From Pseudomonas sp. 10S4 (GTDB taxonomy: Bacteria > Pseudomonadota > Gammaproteobacteria > Pseudomonadales > Pseudomonadaceae): 64,000 nucleotides of DNA. The stretch spans positions 2,232,001-2,296,000 of the forward strand of contig NZ_CP133774.1 of assembly GCF_034344865.1 (NCBI RefSeq). Direction: 5' to 3'. Shown in pieces: positions 19,197-29,322 of this stretch (the first letter of the stretch is position 1; each line of letters opens with the position of its first letter). Both the position numbers and the translations under genes were made by a program. The notes below the pieces were generated by a model. That model was not told the DNA's origin and did not search any database. It saw only the letters and a list, made by a program, of their open reading frames with translations.

Positions 19197-20876
19197 TTAC
19201 CGCTCATGTACGTAAGTGCCCGGCGCAGCTTCGCCGGCGGTGTAGGTTTTGTTGCCCAGTGTGGTCGGGGATTTCTTCAATTTGCCCGAGCGCTGAGCCT
19301 GCCACGCCTGCCAGTGCAGCCACCAGGAATCGGTATGCTTGGTGGAGTTCTCTTGCCAGTCCTCGGCTTTCACCGGCATATCGATGCTGGTCATGTAGCG
19401 CGATTTCGGGTTGCCCGGCGGGTTCAGGATGCTCTGGATGTGGCCGCTGCTGGACAGCACGAATTCAACATTGCCGCCGAACAGTTGCGCCGACTTGTAG
19501 CAAGACTTCCACGGCGTGATGTGGTCGTTGGTGCCGGCCAGGGAAAAGATGTCGGCCGTGACTTGCTTGAGGTCGATCGGCGTGCCGCACACTTCCAGTG
19601 CGTTGGGGCGGATCAGTGGATTACTTTTGAACATCTCGATCAGGTCACCGTGGAACGCGGCCGGCAACCGTGTGGTGTCGTTGTTCCAGAACAGGATGTC
19701 GAATACCGGCGGCTCGTTGCCCAACAGGTAGTTGTTGACCCAGTAATTCCAGATCAGGTCGTTGGGGCGCATCCAGGCGAAGACTTTCGCCATGTCGCGG
19801 CCTTCCAGCACACCGGCCTGGTAGGAATGGCGCTTGGCGGCCTCGAGGGTCTGTTCGTCGACGAACAGGGCCACGTCGCTGTCCAGGGTGGTATCCAGCA
19901 CGCTCACCAGCAAGGTCAGGGCGTTGACCTTCTTCTCGCCGATCGCCGCGTAGTGGCCCAGCAGGGCGGTGCAGGTGATGCCGCCGGAGCAGGCGCCGAG
20001 CATGTTCACGTCTTTGCTGCCGGTGATCGCGGTGACCACATCGACCGCTTCCTTGAGCGCTTCGATATAAGTCGAAAGGCCCCACTCGCGCTGTTCCTTG
20101 GTCGGGTTGCGCCAGCTGACAATGAACGTCTGCACGTTGTTGCGCAGGCAGAAGCGCGCCAGGCTCTTGTCCGGGCTCAGGTCGAATACGTAGAACTTGT
20201 TGATCTGCGGCGGCACCACCAGCAGTGGGCGCTCGTACACCTGTTCGGTGCTCGGCCGGTACTGGATCAGCTCCAGCACGTCGTTGCGAAACACCACCGC
20301 GCCTTCGGTCACGCCAAGCGACTTGCCGACTTCGAACGCACCCATGTTGACCTGGCTCGGCATGCCGCCGTTATGGACGATGTCCTTGGCCAGGTGGGAG
20401 AGGCCGTCGAGCAGGCTCTTGCCGCCGGTTTCGAAGAAGCGTTTGACCGCCGCAGGGTTGGCCGCACTGTTGGTCGGGGCCATGGCTTCGGTCATGAGGT
20501 TGATCACGAAATGACCGCGAGCGACGTCTTTGGGCGACAGGCTGCTGTCGTCGATCCAGGCATGGAGTTCTTTGCGCCACGCCAGGTAAGTTTGCAAATA
20601 ACGTTTATAGAGCGGGTTCTGGCTCCAGGCCGGATCGGCAAAGCGACGGTCTTCGCCTGGCGGTTGCAGCTCGGATTTACCGAACAACACATTCTTGAGT
20701 TCGAGACTGAAATGAGCGACATGCTTGACACTGTGAATCGGTTGTTTGATGGCCTGCCTGAGCACCATTCGAGCAGAAGCCAGTAGATCCTTTCCACGCA
20801 GCCCAACAACTGGATTAAGCCCCAGGGTGTTTTCCGAGGCTTGATACTTCAGGTCATCGTTGTTCTTGTTACTCAT
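19197..20876 (-). CDS. phaC1: Class II PHA synthase PhaC1
   Basis: 559-residue PHA synthase, intact. The catalytic cysteine is in the box GACSGGITC near residue 296; the aspartate is in GTNDHITPW and the histidine in SSGHIQSIL, in the usual order. Its C-terminal end AAPGTYVHER matches that of PhaC2. It is the first gene of phaC1-phaZ-phaC2-phaD. The upstream region contains a sigma-54-like site (21003-21018) and a large nested palindrome (21062-21327). Confidence 0.97.
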   Translation of the reverse strand: MSNKNNDDLKYQASENTLGLNPVVGLRGKDLLASARMVLRQAIKQPIHSVKHVAHFSLELKNVLFGKSELQPPGEDRRFADPAWSQNPLYKRYLQTYLAWRKELHAWIDDSSLSPKDVARGHFVINLMTEAMAPTNSAANPAAVKRFFETGGKSLLDGLSHLAKDIVHNGGMPSQVNMGAFEVGKSLGVTEGAVVFRNDVLELIQYRPSTEQVYERPLLVVPPQINKFYVFDLSPDKSLARFCLRNNVQTFIVSWRNPTKEQREWGLSTYIEALKEAVDVVTAITGSKDVNMLGACSGGITCTALLGHYAAIGEKKVNALTLLVSVLDTTLDSDVALFVDEQTLEAAKRHSYQAGVLEGRDMAKVFAWMRPNDLIWNYWVNNYLLGNEPPVFDILFWNNDTTRLPAAFHGDLIEMFKSNPLIRPNALEVCGTPIDLKQVTADIFSLAGTNDHITPWKSCYKSAQLFGGNVEFVLSSSGHIQSILNPPGNPKSRYMTSIDMPVKAEDWQENSTKHTDSWWLHWQAWQAQRSGKLKKSPTTLGNKTYTAGEAAPGTYVHER

Positions 20877-21002
20877 CTACGACGCTCCATTGTCCTGAGA
20901 CGAGTACCTGAGCTCAGCCGTGTAGTCACACAACCAATACCAGGTACTGCTGCTCGGGTGACCGTTAATTCTGCATCGCTGCTTTTTTAGTACAACGAGC
21001 AC

Positions 21003-21018
21003 TGCAGGGAACTTGCCA
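21003..21018 (-). promoter_or_regulatory. Candidate sigma-54 promoter upstream of phaC1
   Basis: On the minus strand TGGCAAGTTCCCTGCA fits the -24/-12 consensus TGGCACG-N4-TTGCW with two mismatches, with GG and GC ten bases apart as required. It lies about 127 bases before the phaC1 start. RpoN dependence of PHA synthesis has been reported in pseudomonads. Confidence 0.5.
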
Positions 21019-21061
21019 GCTCCATTGGTTACCCGAGTTTAATTTTTTCGCAAGCAGGCTG

Positions 21062-21327
21062 GGGCCTGTCATCCATTATTTCCTGCGCCGCGCCGGGTCT
21101 GCTGTGCCGCAGGGCAAGGCGCGAGGAGCGTAGTTTGGTCATTCCAAATAAGCTCCGAGCAACGCAGCCCTGCGGCACAGCAGGCCCGGCCCTCCGGGTT
21201 GTGCCTGAAAGCGGGCCAGGCTGCGTTGCAAGCCTTGGAAAGGGAACAGCCATTCCCAGCGGCCTGCGCCTTGCCTGGCCCGCTTTCAGGCGACAACGCG
21301 GCGCAGGAAATAATGGATGACAGGCCC
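21062..21327. repeat. 266-bp nested palindrome, possible three-way-junction or MITE-like element
   Basis: Outer arms 21062-21092 and 21297-21327 are perfect 31-bp inverted repeats. Inside are two further stem-loops: 21093-21115 with about 21167-21189 (one mismatch) and 21203-21220 with 21274-21291 (perfect 18 bp). Folded, this makes an outer stem closing two hairpins. There is no coding frame of interest inside. It is longer than, and unrelated in sequence to, the REPINs of this window. It fills most of the gap between the DUF971 gene and the phaC1 promoter region. Confidence 0.85.
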
Positions 21328-21401
21328 AATCCTCAGCCTGACGGCAGAGCATTCAAACAGATGAAATTAGAAAATGCCCTCTAAAGAGCAAGAAGCCTGA
21401 A

Positions 21402-21782
21402 CTAGAGCATCAGCTTGACGATGGACTGGCTTGGGTCGCGGGTTTTGCCGGCGGCTTTGAGCTCGGCAAGATAATCGTTCCAGAGGTCTTCTTGGCGCAC
21501 GCCCAACTGGTAGAGATATTCCCAAGTGAACAGGCCGCTGTCGTGGCCGTCATCGAAGGTCAATTTCAGTGCGTACTGACCGGCCGGTTCTACCTTGGAA
21601 AGACCTACGCCGATCTTGCCAAATTGCAGGATAGGTTTGCCGTGGCCCTGGACCTCGGCGGAAGGAGAGTGCACGCGAAGGAACTCGGCGGGCAGGTGAT
21701 ATTCCTCGCCGGACGCATATTTCAGCGACAGGGTTTTCGAGGCTTTGTGCAGTTTGATGTCGGTGGGGAGTTGGGTCGTCAT
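21402..21782 (-). CDS. DUF971 domain protein (gamma-butyrobetaine hydroxylase-like N-terminal domain)
   Basis: 126-residue protein, counterpart of PA5055. The family block LKYASGEEYHLPAEFLRVHSP and the C-terminal FDDGHDSGLFTWEYLY are seen. The domain is shared with the N-terminus of gamma-butyrobetaine hydroxylases, where it binds zinc, and with Fe-S related proteins; no enzyme activity can be claimed for the stand-alone form. It lies downstream of hslV-hslU on the same strand, separated by a REPIN. Confidence 0.88.
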   Translation of the reverse strand: MTTQLPTDIKLHKASKTLSLKYASGEEYHLPAEFLRVHSPSAEVQGHGKPILQFGKIGVGLSKVEPAGQYALKLTFDDGHDSGLFTWEYLYQLGVRQEDLWNDYLAELKAAGKTRDPSQSIVKLML

Positions 21783-21830
21783 GGGGCCGGTCGTCCGTCT
21801 TGATGAAGGCCCTGTGTCGGCGGGTGATCC

Positions 21831-21962
21831 TGTGGCGAGGGAGCTTGCTCCCGCTCGGCTGCGCAGCAGTCGTAAATCCGGCGAATGCGGTCTTGCTGAT
21901 AAATCGCGTTCGCCGATTTTGGGGCCGCTTCGCGACCCAGCGGGAGCAAGCTCCTCGCCACA
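21831..21962. repeat. REPIN, class C
   Basis: Inverted arms TGTGGCGAGGGAGCTTGCTC and its near-complement, about 90 bases apart, lie between hslU and the DUF971 gene. A second example is at 24046-24177. Confidence 0.82.
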
Positions 21963-21987
21963 GAAGCCCGCTCACACAGTAGGTGAC

Positions 21988-23326
21988 CTACAGGATATAA
22001 CGGGACAGGTCTTCGTTCTGTGCCAATTCGCCGAGGTGGCTGTTGACGTACTCGGCGTCGATCAGGATCACCTTGTCGTCGTGGGCGCTGGCCAGATCAC
22101 CGGCGCTGAACGATACCTCTTCCAGCAGACGCTCAAGCAGCGTGTGCAGGCGGCGAGCACCGATGTTCTCGGTCTTCTCGTTGACCTGCCAGGCGATCTC
22201 GGCGATGCGCTTGATCCCGTCCGGCTGGAACTCGATGGTCAGGCCTTCGGTTTTCAGCAGGGCGCAGTATTGCTCGGTCAGCGACGCGTGCGGCTCGCTG
22301 AGAATGCGCTCGAAGTCTTCCGGGGTCAGCGCTTTCAGCTCGACGCGAATCGGCAGGCGACCTTGCAACTCAGGCACCAGATCGCTCGGCTTGCTCAGGT
22401 GGAACGCACCGGAAGCGATGAACAGGATGTGGTCGGTCTTGACCATGCCCAGTTTGGTGTTGACGGTGCAGCCTTCGATCAGCGGCAGCAAGTCACGCTG
22501 CACGCCTTCGCGAGACACGTCGATGCCGCCGGAATTGCCGCGCTTGGCGACCTTGTCGATTTCGTCGATGAACACGATACCGTGCTGCTCGACCGCTTCC
22601 AGCGCCTTGGCCTTCAACTCTTCATCGTTGACCAGGCGACCGGCTTCTTCGTCACGCACCAGTTTCAGCGCTTCCTTGACCTTGAGCTTGCGGCTTTTCT
22701 TTTGCCCTTGCCCATGTTGGCGAACAGGCTCTGCAACTGGTTGGTCATTTCTTCCATGCCCGGTGGCGCAGAGATATCGACGCCGGCCACTTCGGCGACT
22801 TCGATTTCGATCTCTTTGTCATCCAGCTGGCCTTCACGCAGACGCTTGCGGAACAGCTGGCGGGTGTTGGAATCAGCCGAAGGTGCGGCGTCGTCGTTGT
22901 GGAAACCCATGCGTGCCGGCGGCAGCGGGCGTCGAGGATGCGCTCTTCAGCGGCGTCTTCGGCGCGGTGGCGAACCTTGGTCATTTCCTGTTCGCGCAGC
23001 AGCTTGATGGCGGCGTCGGCGAGGTCACGAATGATCGATTCAACATCGCGACCGACATAGCCGACTTCGGTGAACTTGGTCGCTTCGACCTTGATGAACG
23101 GCGCGTTGGCCAGTTTGGCCAGGCGACGGGCGATCTCGGTTTTACCGACACCGGTCGGGCCGATCATCAGGATGTTCTTTGGCGTTACTTCAACGCGCAG
23201 CTCTTCCGGCAGTTGCATCCGGCGCCAGCGGTTACGCAGCGCGATGGCGACGGCGCGCTTGGCATCGTCCTGGCCGATGATATGGCGATTGAGTTCGTGG
23301 ACGATTTCACGGGGAGTCATGGACAT
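21988..23326 (-). CDS. hslU: ATP-dependent protease ATPase subunit HslU (two frameshifts)
   Basis: Clp/Hsp100 family unfoldase that feeds proteins into HslV. It begins [25 protein letters not shown]; Walker A is [12 protein letters not shown], the pore motif is in [11 protein letters not shown], Walker [11 protein letters not shown] and the C-terminal docking tail ends in SRYIL. Frame breaks are at about 22925-22932 (one base missing, between ILDA and LLPPARMGF) and at 22696-22702 in an A-run (one A missing, in [12 protein letters not shown]). Corrected length is about 446 residues, typical. It follows hslV by 54 bases. Confidence 0.93.
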
Positions 23327-23380
23327 AGTAATTGGCGGTCCTCTAGCAAAAGCGAGCCGTGGCGCTAGGCCGAAACAGGC

Positions 23381-23911
23381 TTACTCGGCGAGGTCCTGCT
23401 CCTCAATGGTGAAGGTGTGGTTGGTGAATACACAGATGTCGCCGGCGATGCCGAGCGCGGTTTCGACGATTTCCCGGGCCGACAAATCGGTTTTCTTCAG
23501 CAGGGCACTCGCGGCGGCCTGGGCGTAACCGCCACCGGAACCCATGGCGATCAGGCCTTCTTCGGGTTCAACGACGTCACCGTTGCCGGTGATGATCAGC
23601 GAGGCGTCTTTGTTGGCGACGGCGAGCATGGCTTCGAGGCGGCTGAGGGAACGGTCGGTGCGCCATTCTTTGGCGAGTTCGACGGCGGCGCGAACCAGGT
23701 GACCCTGATGTTTCTCGAGCTGGCCTTCAAAACGCTCGAACAGGGTGAAGGCGTCAGCGGTAGCCCCGGCAAAACCGGCGATGACCTGACCGTGGTACAG
23801 GCGGCGAACTTTCTTCGCGTTGCCTTTCATCACGGTATTGCCGAGAGAAACCTGGCCGTCGCCGCCCATGACGACTTTGCCGTGGCGGCGAACTGAAACG
23901 ATGGTGGTCAA
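23381..23911 (-). CDS. hslV: ATP-dependent protease subunit HslV
   Basis: 176-residue proteasome-like peptidase. After removal of the initiator Met the catalytic threonine is exposed (M-TTIVSVRR). The family blocks [13 protein letters not shown] and [16 protein letters not shown], and the glycine-rich [14 protein letters not shown], are present. It is the first gene of the hslV-hslU pair and has a heat-shock type promoter upstream. Confidence 0.97.
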   Translation of the reverse strand: MTTIVSVRRHGKVVMGGDGQVSLGNTVMKGNAKKVRRLYHGQVIAGFAGATADAFTLFERFEGQLEKHQGHLVRAAVELAKEWRTDRSLSRLEAMLAVANKDASLIITGNGDVVEPEEGLIAMGSGGGYAQAAASALLKKTDLSAREIVETALGIAGDICVFTNHTFTIEEQDLAE

Positions 23912-23956
23912 GGGAGAGTCTCCACGCAGCGGGGCGAAAATGCCTTATGCAAACTC

Positions 23957-23984
23957 ATATGGGGGTGGTGGAGCGTTTTTCAAC
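23957..23984 (-). promoter_or_regulatory. Candidate sigma-32 (RpoH) promoter of hslVU
   Basis: On the minus strand GTTGAAA, 13 bases, CCCCATAT is a near-perfect match to the heat-shock consensus CTTGAAA-N11-16-CCCCATNT. The -10 box ends 45 bases before the hslV start. Confidence 0.85.
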
Positions 23985-24045
23985 TGTAGGACGAGGCGGG
24001 GGACGAGCGGTGTGTCATCTGCGAGGAAGAGTGCAGGTGAATCCC

Positions 24046-24177
24046 TGTGGCGAGGGAGCTTGCTCCCGCTGGAGTGCGCAGCACTCCCAAATCCAGCCAC
24101 TGCGGTATGTCAGATAGACCGCAGTGGCCTGATTACGACTGCTTCGCAGCCGGACGGGAGCAAGCTCCCTCGCCACA
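24046..24177. repeat. REPIN, class C
   Basis: Inverted arms TGTGGCGAGGGAGCTTGCTC and the complement lie between the SPOR-protein gene and the hslV promoter. The rest of the 287-base gap (23912-24198) holds the hslV promoter and nothing else I can name. Confidence 0.85.
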
Positions 24178-24198
24178 AAGCAGGTTGTTTCTGCTGGA

Positions 24199-24905
24199 TC
24201 AGCGGCTCTGGCGTTGTTGTAACAACAGATTGCTGAACCCGCTGCCAGCCAGTTGCTTCTGGGCAGTGGTCAGTTGTTCACGGTTGCTGAACGGCCCGAC
24301 CAAAACCCGATACCAGGTTTCGTCCTTCACCGTGCCGGATTCAACCGCCACTGCCTGACCGAGCAAGATGATCTGCGCGCGAACCTTGTCGGCATCAGCC
24401 TCTTTGCGGAACGAACCGGCCTGCAAGAAGAACTTGGTCACTGGCGCCGCTTTGGAAACCGGTGGCGCTGGTGGCGGGGTAATTCCGGACAGCGCAGCCT
24501 GTGCCCGCGCGGTGTCGATCTTCGCCGCTTGTTCTGGCGTGACCGGCGTGGTCGGCACCGTCGGCACTTGTGGTGTCGGCAGGGTTTTCTCCGGCACCGC
24601 GTCCGGCGGCACGATCACTTCCGATTCCGGCAGCAAGGTATAGAAGTCGTACTTCGGCTTCACCGGTTGCGTCGGGCTCGGCGGAGTCTTGTTGGCCTCG
24701 GCGATCTTGGTGGCTTTCTGCTGCTCGATCTTCTCGCGCTTGACGCTTTCGCTGCCCTTGCCAGGCTCCAGTTTCATCAGAAACACGATAAACGCGCCGA
24801 CGGTCAGGCCGACGGCCATCCACAGCCAGCCCGGGATCGGTTTCTTTGCAGGAGCGGTGTAACGACTGGCGCCACGCTTGGGTGCAGGTTTTTCTTGGCA
24901 GCCAA
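24199..24905 (-). CDS. SPOR-domain membrane protein, FtsN-like (frameshifted)
   Basis: About 235 residues after correction. It starts with TTG 24905 one base after the argS stop. The basic N-terminus AAKKKPAPKRGASRY is restored only by adding one A to the A-run at 24889-24893. A single membrane helix follows (PGWLWMAVGLTVGAFIVFLM), then a Pro/Thr-rich linker and a C-terminal SPOR domain (FFLQAGSFRKEADADKVRAQ to the end) that binds denuded septal peptidoglycan. Position and layout match PA5052. FtsN, a late divisome activator, is the likely role, but SPOR proteins are easily confused. Confidence 0.85.
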
Positions 24906-24906
24906 C

Positions 24907-26643
24907 TTACATACGCTCCAGAGTTTCCAGACCCAAGAGTTCCAGGCCTTGCTTGAGTGTGCGACCGGTCAGCGCGGCGAGGCGCAGACGGCTCTGCATT
25001 TGCACCGGGGTATCGGCGCTGAGGATCGGGCAGTTCTCGTAGAAGCTGGAGAACAGGCCGGCGACATCGTACAGGTAGGTGCACAGAATGTGCGGCGTCC
25101 CTTTGTCGGAAACGTTGTTCAGCACTTCGCCGAACTGCGCCAGTTTGGCCGCCAGTTCATGTTCGTGCGGTGCTTCGAGAACGATCTGGCCTTCGACTTC
25201 GCTGAAGTCCTTGCCGAGCTTGCGGAACACGCCGGCCACGCGGGTGTAGGCGTACAGCAGGTACGGCGCGGTGTTGCCTTCGAAGTTCAGCATCAGGTCG
25301 AAGTTGAAGCTGTAGTCGCTGGTGCGGTGCTTGGACAGGTCGGCGTATTTCACTGCGCCAATGCCCACGACCTTGGCGATGTTACGCAACTCGTCTTCGG
25401 CCAGTTCCGGGTTCTTCTCTTTCACCAGGGTGTAGGCGCGGTCCTTGGCTTCGGTCAGCAGATCGACCAGCTTCACGGTGCCGCCATCACGGGTCTTGAA
25501 CGGACGGCCATCGGCGCCGTTCATGGTGCCGAAGCCCATGTGTTCCATGTCCATCGGGTGCGTCACGAAACCGGCGAGGCGCGCGACCTGGAACACCTGC
25601 TGGAAGTGCAGGGCCTGACGCTGGTCGACGAAGTACAACGCACGATCAGCCTTCAGTTTGCCGCTGCGATAACGCACGGCTGCCAGGTCGGTGGTGGCGT
25701 AGAGGTAGCCGCCGTCAGCCTTGACGATGATCACCGGCAGTGGGTCGCCGTCGGCGTTCTTGAATTCGTCGAGGAACACGCACTGGGCGCCGTTGCTCTC
25801 GACCAGCAGGCCGGCAGCCTTGAGGTCGTTGACCACGTTGATCAGGTCGTCGTTGTAGGCGCTTTCGCCCATTACGTCGGCCATGGTCAGTTTGACGTTC
25901 AGTTGTTCGTAGATCGCCTGGCAGTGGGACAACGAGATATCGCGGAAGCGCGACCAGAGCGCCAGGCACTCGGCGTCGCCGGCCTGCAATTTCACCACCA
26001 GACCACGGGCGCGATCAGCAAACTCTTCGGATTCGTCGAAGCGTTGCTTGGCCGCACGGTAGAAGTTTTCCAGGTCCGACAGCTCGTCGCTGGTGATCGG
26101 GTTCTCTTGCAGGTACGCCATCAGCATGCCGAACTGGGTGCCCCAGTCGCCGACGTGGTTCTGACGGATCACGGTGTCGCCGAGGAACTCCAGCACCCGC
26201 GCCACGCCGTCGCCGATGATGGTCGAGCGCAAGTGGCCGACGTGCATCTCTTTGGCCAGGTTTGGCGCCGACAGGTCAACCACGGTGCGCTGCACCGGGC
26301 CGGCCTTGCGCACGCCGACGTTCTTGTCAGCCAGCGCCGCGTCGAGGCGCGCGGCCAAGGCCTGGGTGTTCTGGAAGAAATTCAGGAAGCCCGGGCCGGC
26401 GATTTCGGTCTTGGTGACGTTTTCGTCAGCCGGCAGCGCGGCGATGATTTTTTCTGCCAGGTCGCGCGGCTTCATGCCCGCCGGTTTGGCCAACATCATC
26501 GCGATGTTGCTGGCGAAGTCGCCGTTCTTCTTGTCGCGGGAGTTTTCCACCTGGATCGCCGGCGACAGGCCTTCAGGCAACACACCTTCGTTGACGAGTT
26601 GGGTGATGGCTTGTTGGATCAGCAGGCGAATGGTGTCTTTCAT
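24907..26643 (-). CDS. argS: Arginyl-tRNA synthetase
   Basis: 578-residue class I synthetase. ATG 26643 (MKDTIRLL) is the family start. The N-terminal Add1 domain is followed by the HIGH motif HVGHLRS within [16 protein letters not shown]. The KMSK motif is degenerate, as usual for bacterial ArgRS ([15 protein letters not shown]). The C-terminal anticodon-binding DALR domain ends in [18 protein letters not shown]. It lies between priA and the SPOR gene on the minus strand. Confidence 0.97.
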   Translation of the reverse strand: MKDTIRLLIQQAITQLVNEGVLPEGLSPAIQVENSRDKKNGDFASNIAMMLAKPAGMKPRDLAEKIIAALPADENVTKTEIAGPGFLNFFQNTQALAARLDAALADKNVGVRKAGPVQRTVVDLSAPNLAKEMHVGHLRSTIIGDGVARVLEFLGDTVIRQNHVGDWGTQFGMLMAYLQENPITSDELSDLENFYRAAKQRFDESEEFADRARGLVVKLQAGDAECLALWSRFRDISLSHCQAIYEQLNVKLTMADVMGESAYNDDLINVVNDLKAAGLLVESNGAQCVFLDEFKNADGDPLPVIIVKADGGYLYATTDLAAVRYRSGKLKADRALYFVDQRQALHFQQVFQVARLAGFVTHPMDMEHMGFGTMNGADGRPFKTRDGGTVKLVDLLTEAKDRAYTLVKEKNPELAEDELRNIAKVVGIGAVKYADLSKHRTSDYSFNFDLMLNFEGNTAPYLLYAYTRVAGVFRKLGKDFSEVEGQIVLEAPHEHELAAKLAQFGEVLNNVSDKGTPHILCTYLYDVAGLFSSFYENCPILSADTPVQMQSRLRLAALTGRTLKQGLELLGLETLERM

Positions 26644-26775
26644 GGTGTTCTCTTTCGACCGCAAGCGCGGCGGCGCTTCGATGCGCTAGTGGAAAAACTG
26701 GGCATTATCCGTGGCCCAAGCGTGCTTGCCAACTATAGCGGGCAGGTTATGGATATGTGGTGACAAATCCACCGC

Positions 26776-26870
26776 CATCGCGAGCAAGCTCGCTCCCACA
26801 GTGGATCAGCGGTGTTCATGCATTGTTGGCCCACCACACCCTCCTGTGGGAGCGAGCTTGCTCGCGATAG
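26776..26870. repeat. REPIN, class A
   Basis: Inverted REP arms (TCGCGAGCAAGCTCGCTCCC and complement) separated by about 45 bases lie between priA and argS and end 12 bases after the priA stop. Confidence 0.87.
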
Positions 26871-26881
26871 CGATCGATCAA

Positions 26882-29101
26882 TCAATACAAATCGACGGGA
26901 TCAACATCCAAAGACCAGCGCACCGCCCGCCCACTCGGCATCTGCTCCAGCGCCAGCAACCAACTGCTGAGCAACCGATGCAACGGTGCCCGGGCCGTAG
27001 CCTGTAACAACAGCTGCGCCCGATAACGCCCGGCCCGACGCTCCATCGGTGCCGGCACCGGCCCGAGCAACTCGATACCGCTCAGATTCTGCTCGGCCAG
27101 CAATCGTTCCGCCTCGCTGCACGCCTCATCGAGAAAGCCTTCGGCCTGCCCCGGTTTGTGCGCCTCGGCCCGCAGCAGCGCGAGGTGCGCAAACGGCGGC
27201 AAACCAGCAGCGCGACGCTCGCTCAGGGCCTGTTCGGCAAAGGCGAAATAACCCTGTTCGGTCAGTTGCACCAGCAGCGGATGGTCCGCCAGGTGGGTCT
27301 GGATGATGACTCTGCCCGGCTCTTCAGCTCGCCCCGCACGGCCAGCGACCTGAACGATCAGCTGCGCCATGCGCTCGCTGGCGCGGAAGTCGCCGGAGAA
27401 CAGCCCGCCGTCGGCATCGAGAATCGACACCAGCGTCACCCGAGGGAAATGGTGCCCTTTGGCAAGCATCTGCGTGCCGACCAAAATGCACGGCTGGCCT
27501 TTTTGAATGGTTGCGAATAGCTGATTCATCGCGTCCTTGCGCGAGGTGCTGTCCCGATCAACCCGCAACACCGGCACGTCCGGAAACAGAATCGCCAAGC
27601 GTTCTTCGGCGCGCTCGGTGCCCGCGCCGACGGGCCGCAAATCGACCTTGCCGCATTTCGGACAGTGCCGGGGCACGCGTTCAACGTAGCCGCAATGGTG
27701 GCAACGCAGTTCGCCGGAGCGCTGGTGCACGGTCATCCGCGCATCGCAGCGTTGGCACTCGGACATCCAGCCGCAATCGTGGCAGAGCAAGGTCGGCGCA
27801 AAGCCGCGGCGGTTGAGGAAAACCAATACTTGCTGGCCGGCGGCCAAGGTCTGGCCGATGGCCTGCTGCATCGGCCCGGAAATCCCGCTATCGAGCGGGC
27901 GACTTTTCACATCCAGACGCAGGAAGCGTGGCTGCTTGGCGCCGCCAGCCCGCTCATTCAGGCGTAGGAGGCCGTAGCGGCCGGTGTAGGCGTTGTGCAG
28001 GCTTTCCAGCGAAGGTGTGGCGGAGCCGAGGACAATCGGGATGTTTTCCTGCCGGGCGCGGACCAAGGCCAGGTCGCGGGCGTGGTAGCGCAAGCCTTCC
28101 TGCTGTTTATAAGAGCCGTCGTGCTCTTCGTCGATGATGATCAGGCCGGGGTTTTTCATCGGCGTAAACAGCGCCGAACGGGTGCCGATAATAATGTCGG
28201 CATCGCCGTCCCGGGCGGCGAGCCAGGCTTCCAGGCGCTCGCGATCATTGACCGCCGAGTGGATCAGCGCGATCCGGGCGTTGAAGCGCTGCTCGAAGCG
28301 CGCCAGGGTTTGCGGACCGAGGTTGATCTCCGGGATCAGCACCAGCGCTTGCTTGCCGGCCTCAAGGGTTTCGCGGATCAGTTGCAAATAGACTTCGGTC
28401 TTGCCGCTGCCGGTGACGCCAGCCAGCAGAAACGCGTGATAACTGTCGAACCCGGCACGGATCGCCTCGTAGGCGGCGCGTTGTTCCGGGTTGAGCGGCA
28501 GCTCCGGCTGGGCCAGCCAATGTTCATGACGGGCGCCGGGGGCGTGCTTGCGGATTTCCACTTGCACCAGGTCTTTGGCCAGCAACAGATCGAGGCTGTC
28601 CTTGCTCAACATCAGTTTACTCAGCAACTGATGAGCCACGCCGTGCGGGTGTTGAGCCAGCGTCGCCAGGGCATCACGCTGGCGCGGGGCACGGGCGATG
28701 CGCGGATCATCGAGGCTGGCGCCGGGGGCGGCAGACCAGAAGCGCTCCTGGCGTGCTTCCGCCAGTTCACCCTGGCGCAACAGCACCGGCAACGCCCAGC
28801 TCAAGGTATCTCCGAGGCTGTGCTGGTAATACTGGGACGTCCACAGGCACAGCTTGAATAGCGCGGGCGGCAGCGGCGGCGTGGCATCGAGCAGGGCCAG
28901 GGCCGGTTTAAGCTTTTCCACCGGCACTTCGCTGGTGTCGGTGACCTCCACCAGAATCCCGATCATCTCCCGCCGGCCAAACGGCACTCGCAGGCGCATG
29001 CCCGGCTGCAACTGGGCGCGCAGGACTCCGGCCGGGGCACGGTAATCGAACAGGCGGCGCAGCGGCGAAGGCAGGGCAAGGCGCAAAATGGCGTCGGGCA
29101 C
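26882..29101 (-). CDS. priA: Primosomal replication protein N' (PriA helicase)
   Basis: 739-residue superfamily 2 helicase that restarts stalled replication forks. The N-terminal 3'-end-binding domain (to about residue 110) is followed by the helicase: Walker A GVTGSGKTEVYLQ, the DEEH box in LIIIDEEHDGSYKQ, and GSATPSLESL. The zinc-binding insertion has paired cysteines in LCHDCGWMSECQRCDARM, LRCHHCGYV and HCPKCG. The helicase motif QVAGRAGRAE is intact. Confidence 0.97.
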   Translation of the reverse strand: MPDAILRLALPSPLRRLFDYRAPAGVLRAQLQPGMRLRVPFGRREMIGILVEVTDTSEVPVEKLKPALALLDATPPLPPALFKLCLWTSQYYQHSLGDTLSWALPVLLRQGELAEARQERFWSAAPGASLDDPRIARAPRQRDALATLAQHPHGVAHQLLSKLMLSKDSLDLLLAKDLVQVEIRKHAPGARHEHWLAQPELPLNPEQRAAYEAIRAGFDSYHAFLLAGVTGSGKTEVYLQLIRETLEAGKQALVLIPEINLGPQTLARFEQRFNARIALIHSAVNDRERLEAWLAARDGDADIIIGTRSALFTPMKNPGLIIIDEEHDGSYKQQEGLRYHARDLALVRARQENIPIVLGSATPSLESLHNAYTGRYGLLRLNERAGGAKQPRFLRLDVKSRPLDSGISGPMQQAIGQTLAAGQQVLVFLNRRGFAPTLLCHDCGWMSECQRCDARMTVHQRSGELRCHHCGYVERVPRHCPKCGKVDLRPVGAGTERAEERLAILFPDVPVLRVDRDSTSRKDAMNQLFATIQKGQPCILVGTQMLAKGHHFPRVTLVSILDADGGLFSGDFRASERMAQLIVQVAGRAGRAEEPGRVIIQTHLADHPLLVQLTEQGYFAFAEQALSERRAAGLPPFAHLALLRAEAHKPGQAEGFLDEACSEAERLLAEQNLSGIELLGPVPAPMERRAGRYRAQLLLQATARAPLHRLLSSWLLALEQMPSGRAVRWSLDVDPVDLY

Positions 29102-29152
29102 GCGGGGGATTCTCTTTGGGCGGGCAATAATTGAATGGCTGTGCGCATAACT

Positions 29153-29242
29153 TGTGGGAGCGGGCTTGCTCGCGAAAGCGTTGCGTCAGACAACGTAAAT
29201 GCTGACTGACACGCCCTCTTCGCGAGCAAGCCCGCTCCCACA
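29153..29242. repeat. REPIN, class A
   Basis: Inverted arms TGTGGGAGCGGGCTTGCTCG and complement lie between the divergent priA and rpmE genes. Confidence 0.87.
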
Positions 29243-29294
29243 GGGATGGTGTTAAGTGCCGGGAGCCTAGCAGACGGTCGGTAGAAGGGACAGC

Positions 29295-29322
29295 TTGCGT
29301 GATTGCAAAGGTCTGGTAGAAT
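29295..29322 (+). promoter_or_regulatory. Candidate sigma-70 promoter of rpmE
   Basis: TTGCGT, 16 bases, TAGAAT on the plus strand. The transcript would have a leader of about 60 bases containing a small hairpin TCAACA-ATAG-TGTTGA (29347-29362) before the ribosome site. Confidence 0.6.

Noticed and set aside
24253..26763. 836-codon plus-strand open frame
   Set aside because: Antisense to argS and the SPOR gene; repetitive Val/Gly/Asp-rich translation typical of a shadow.
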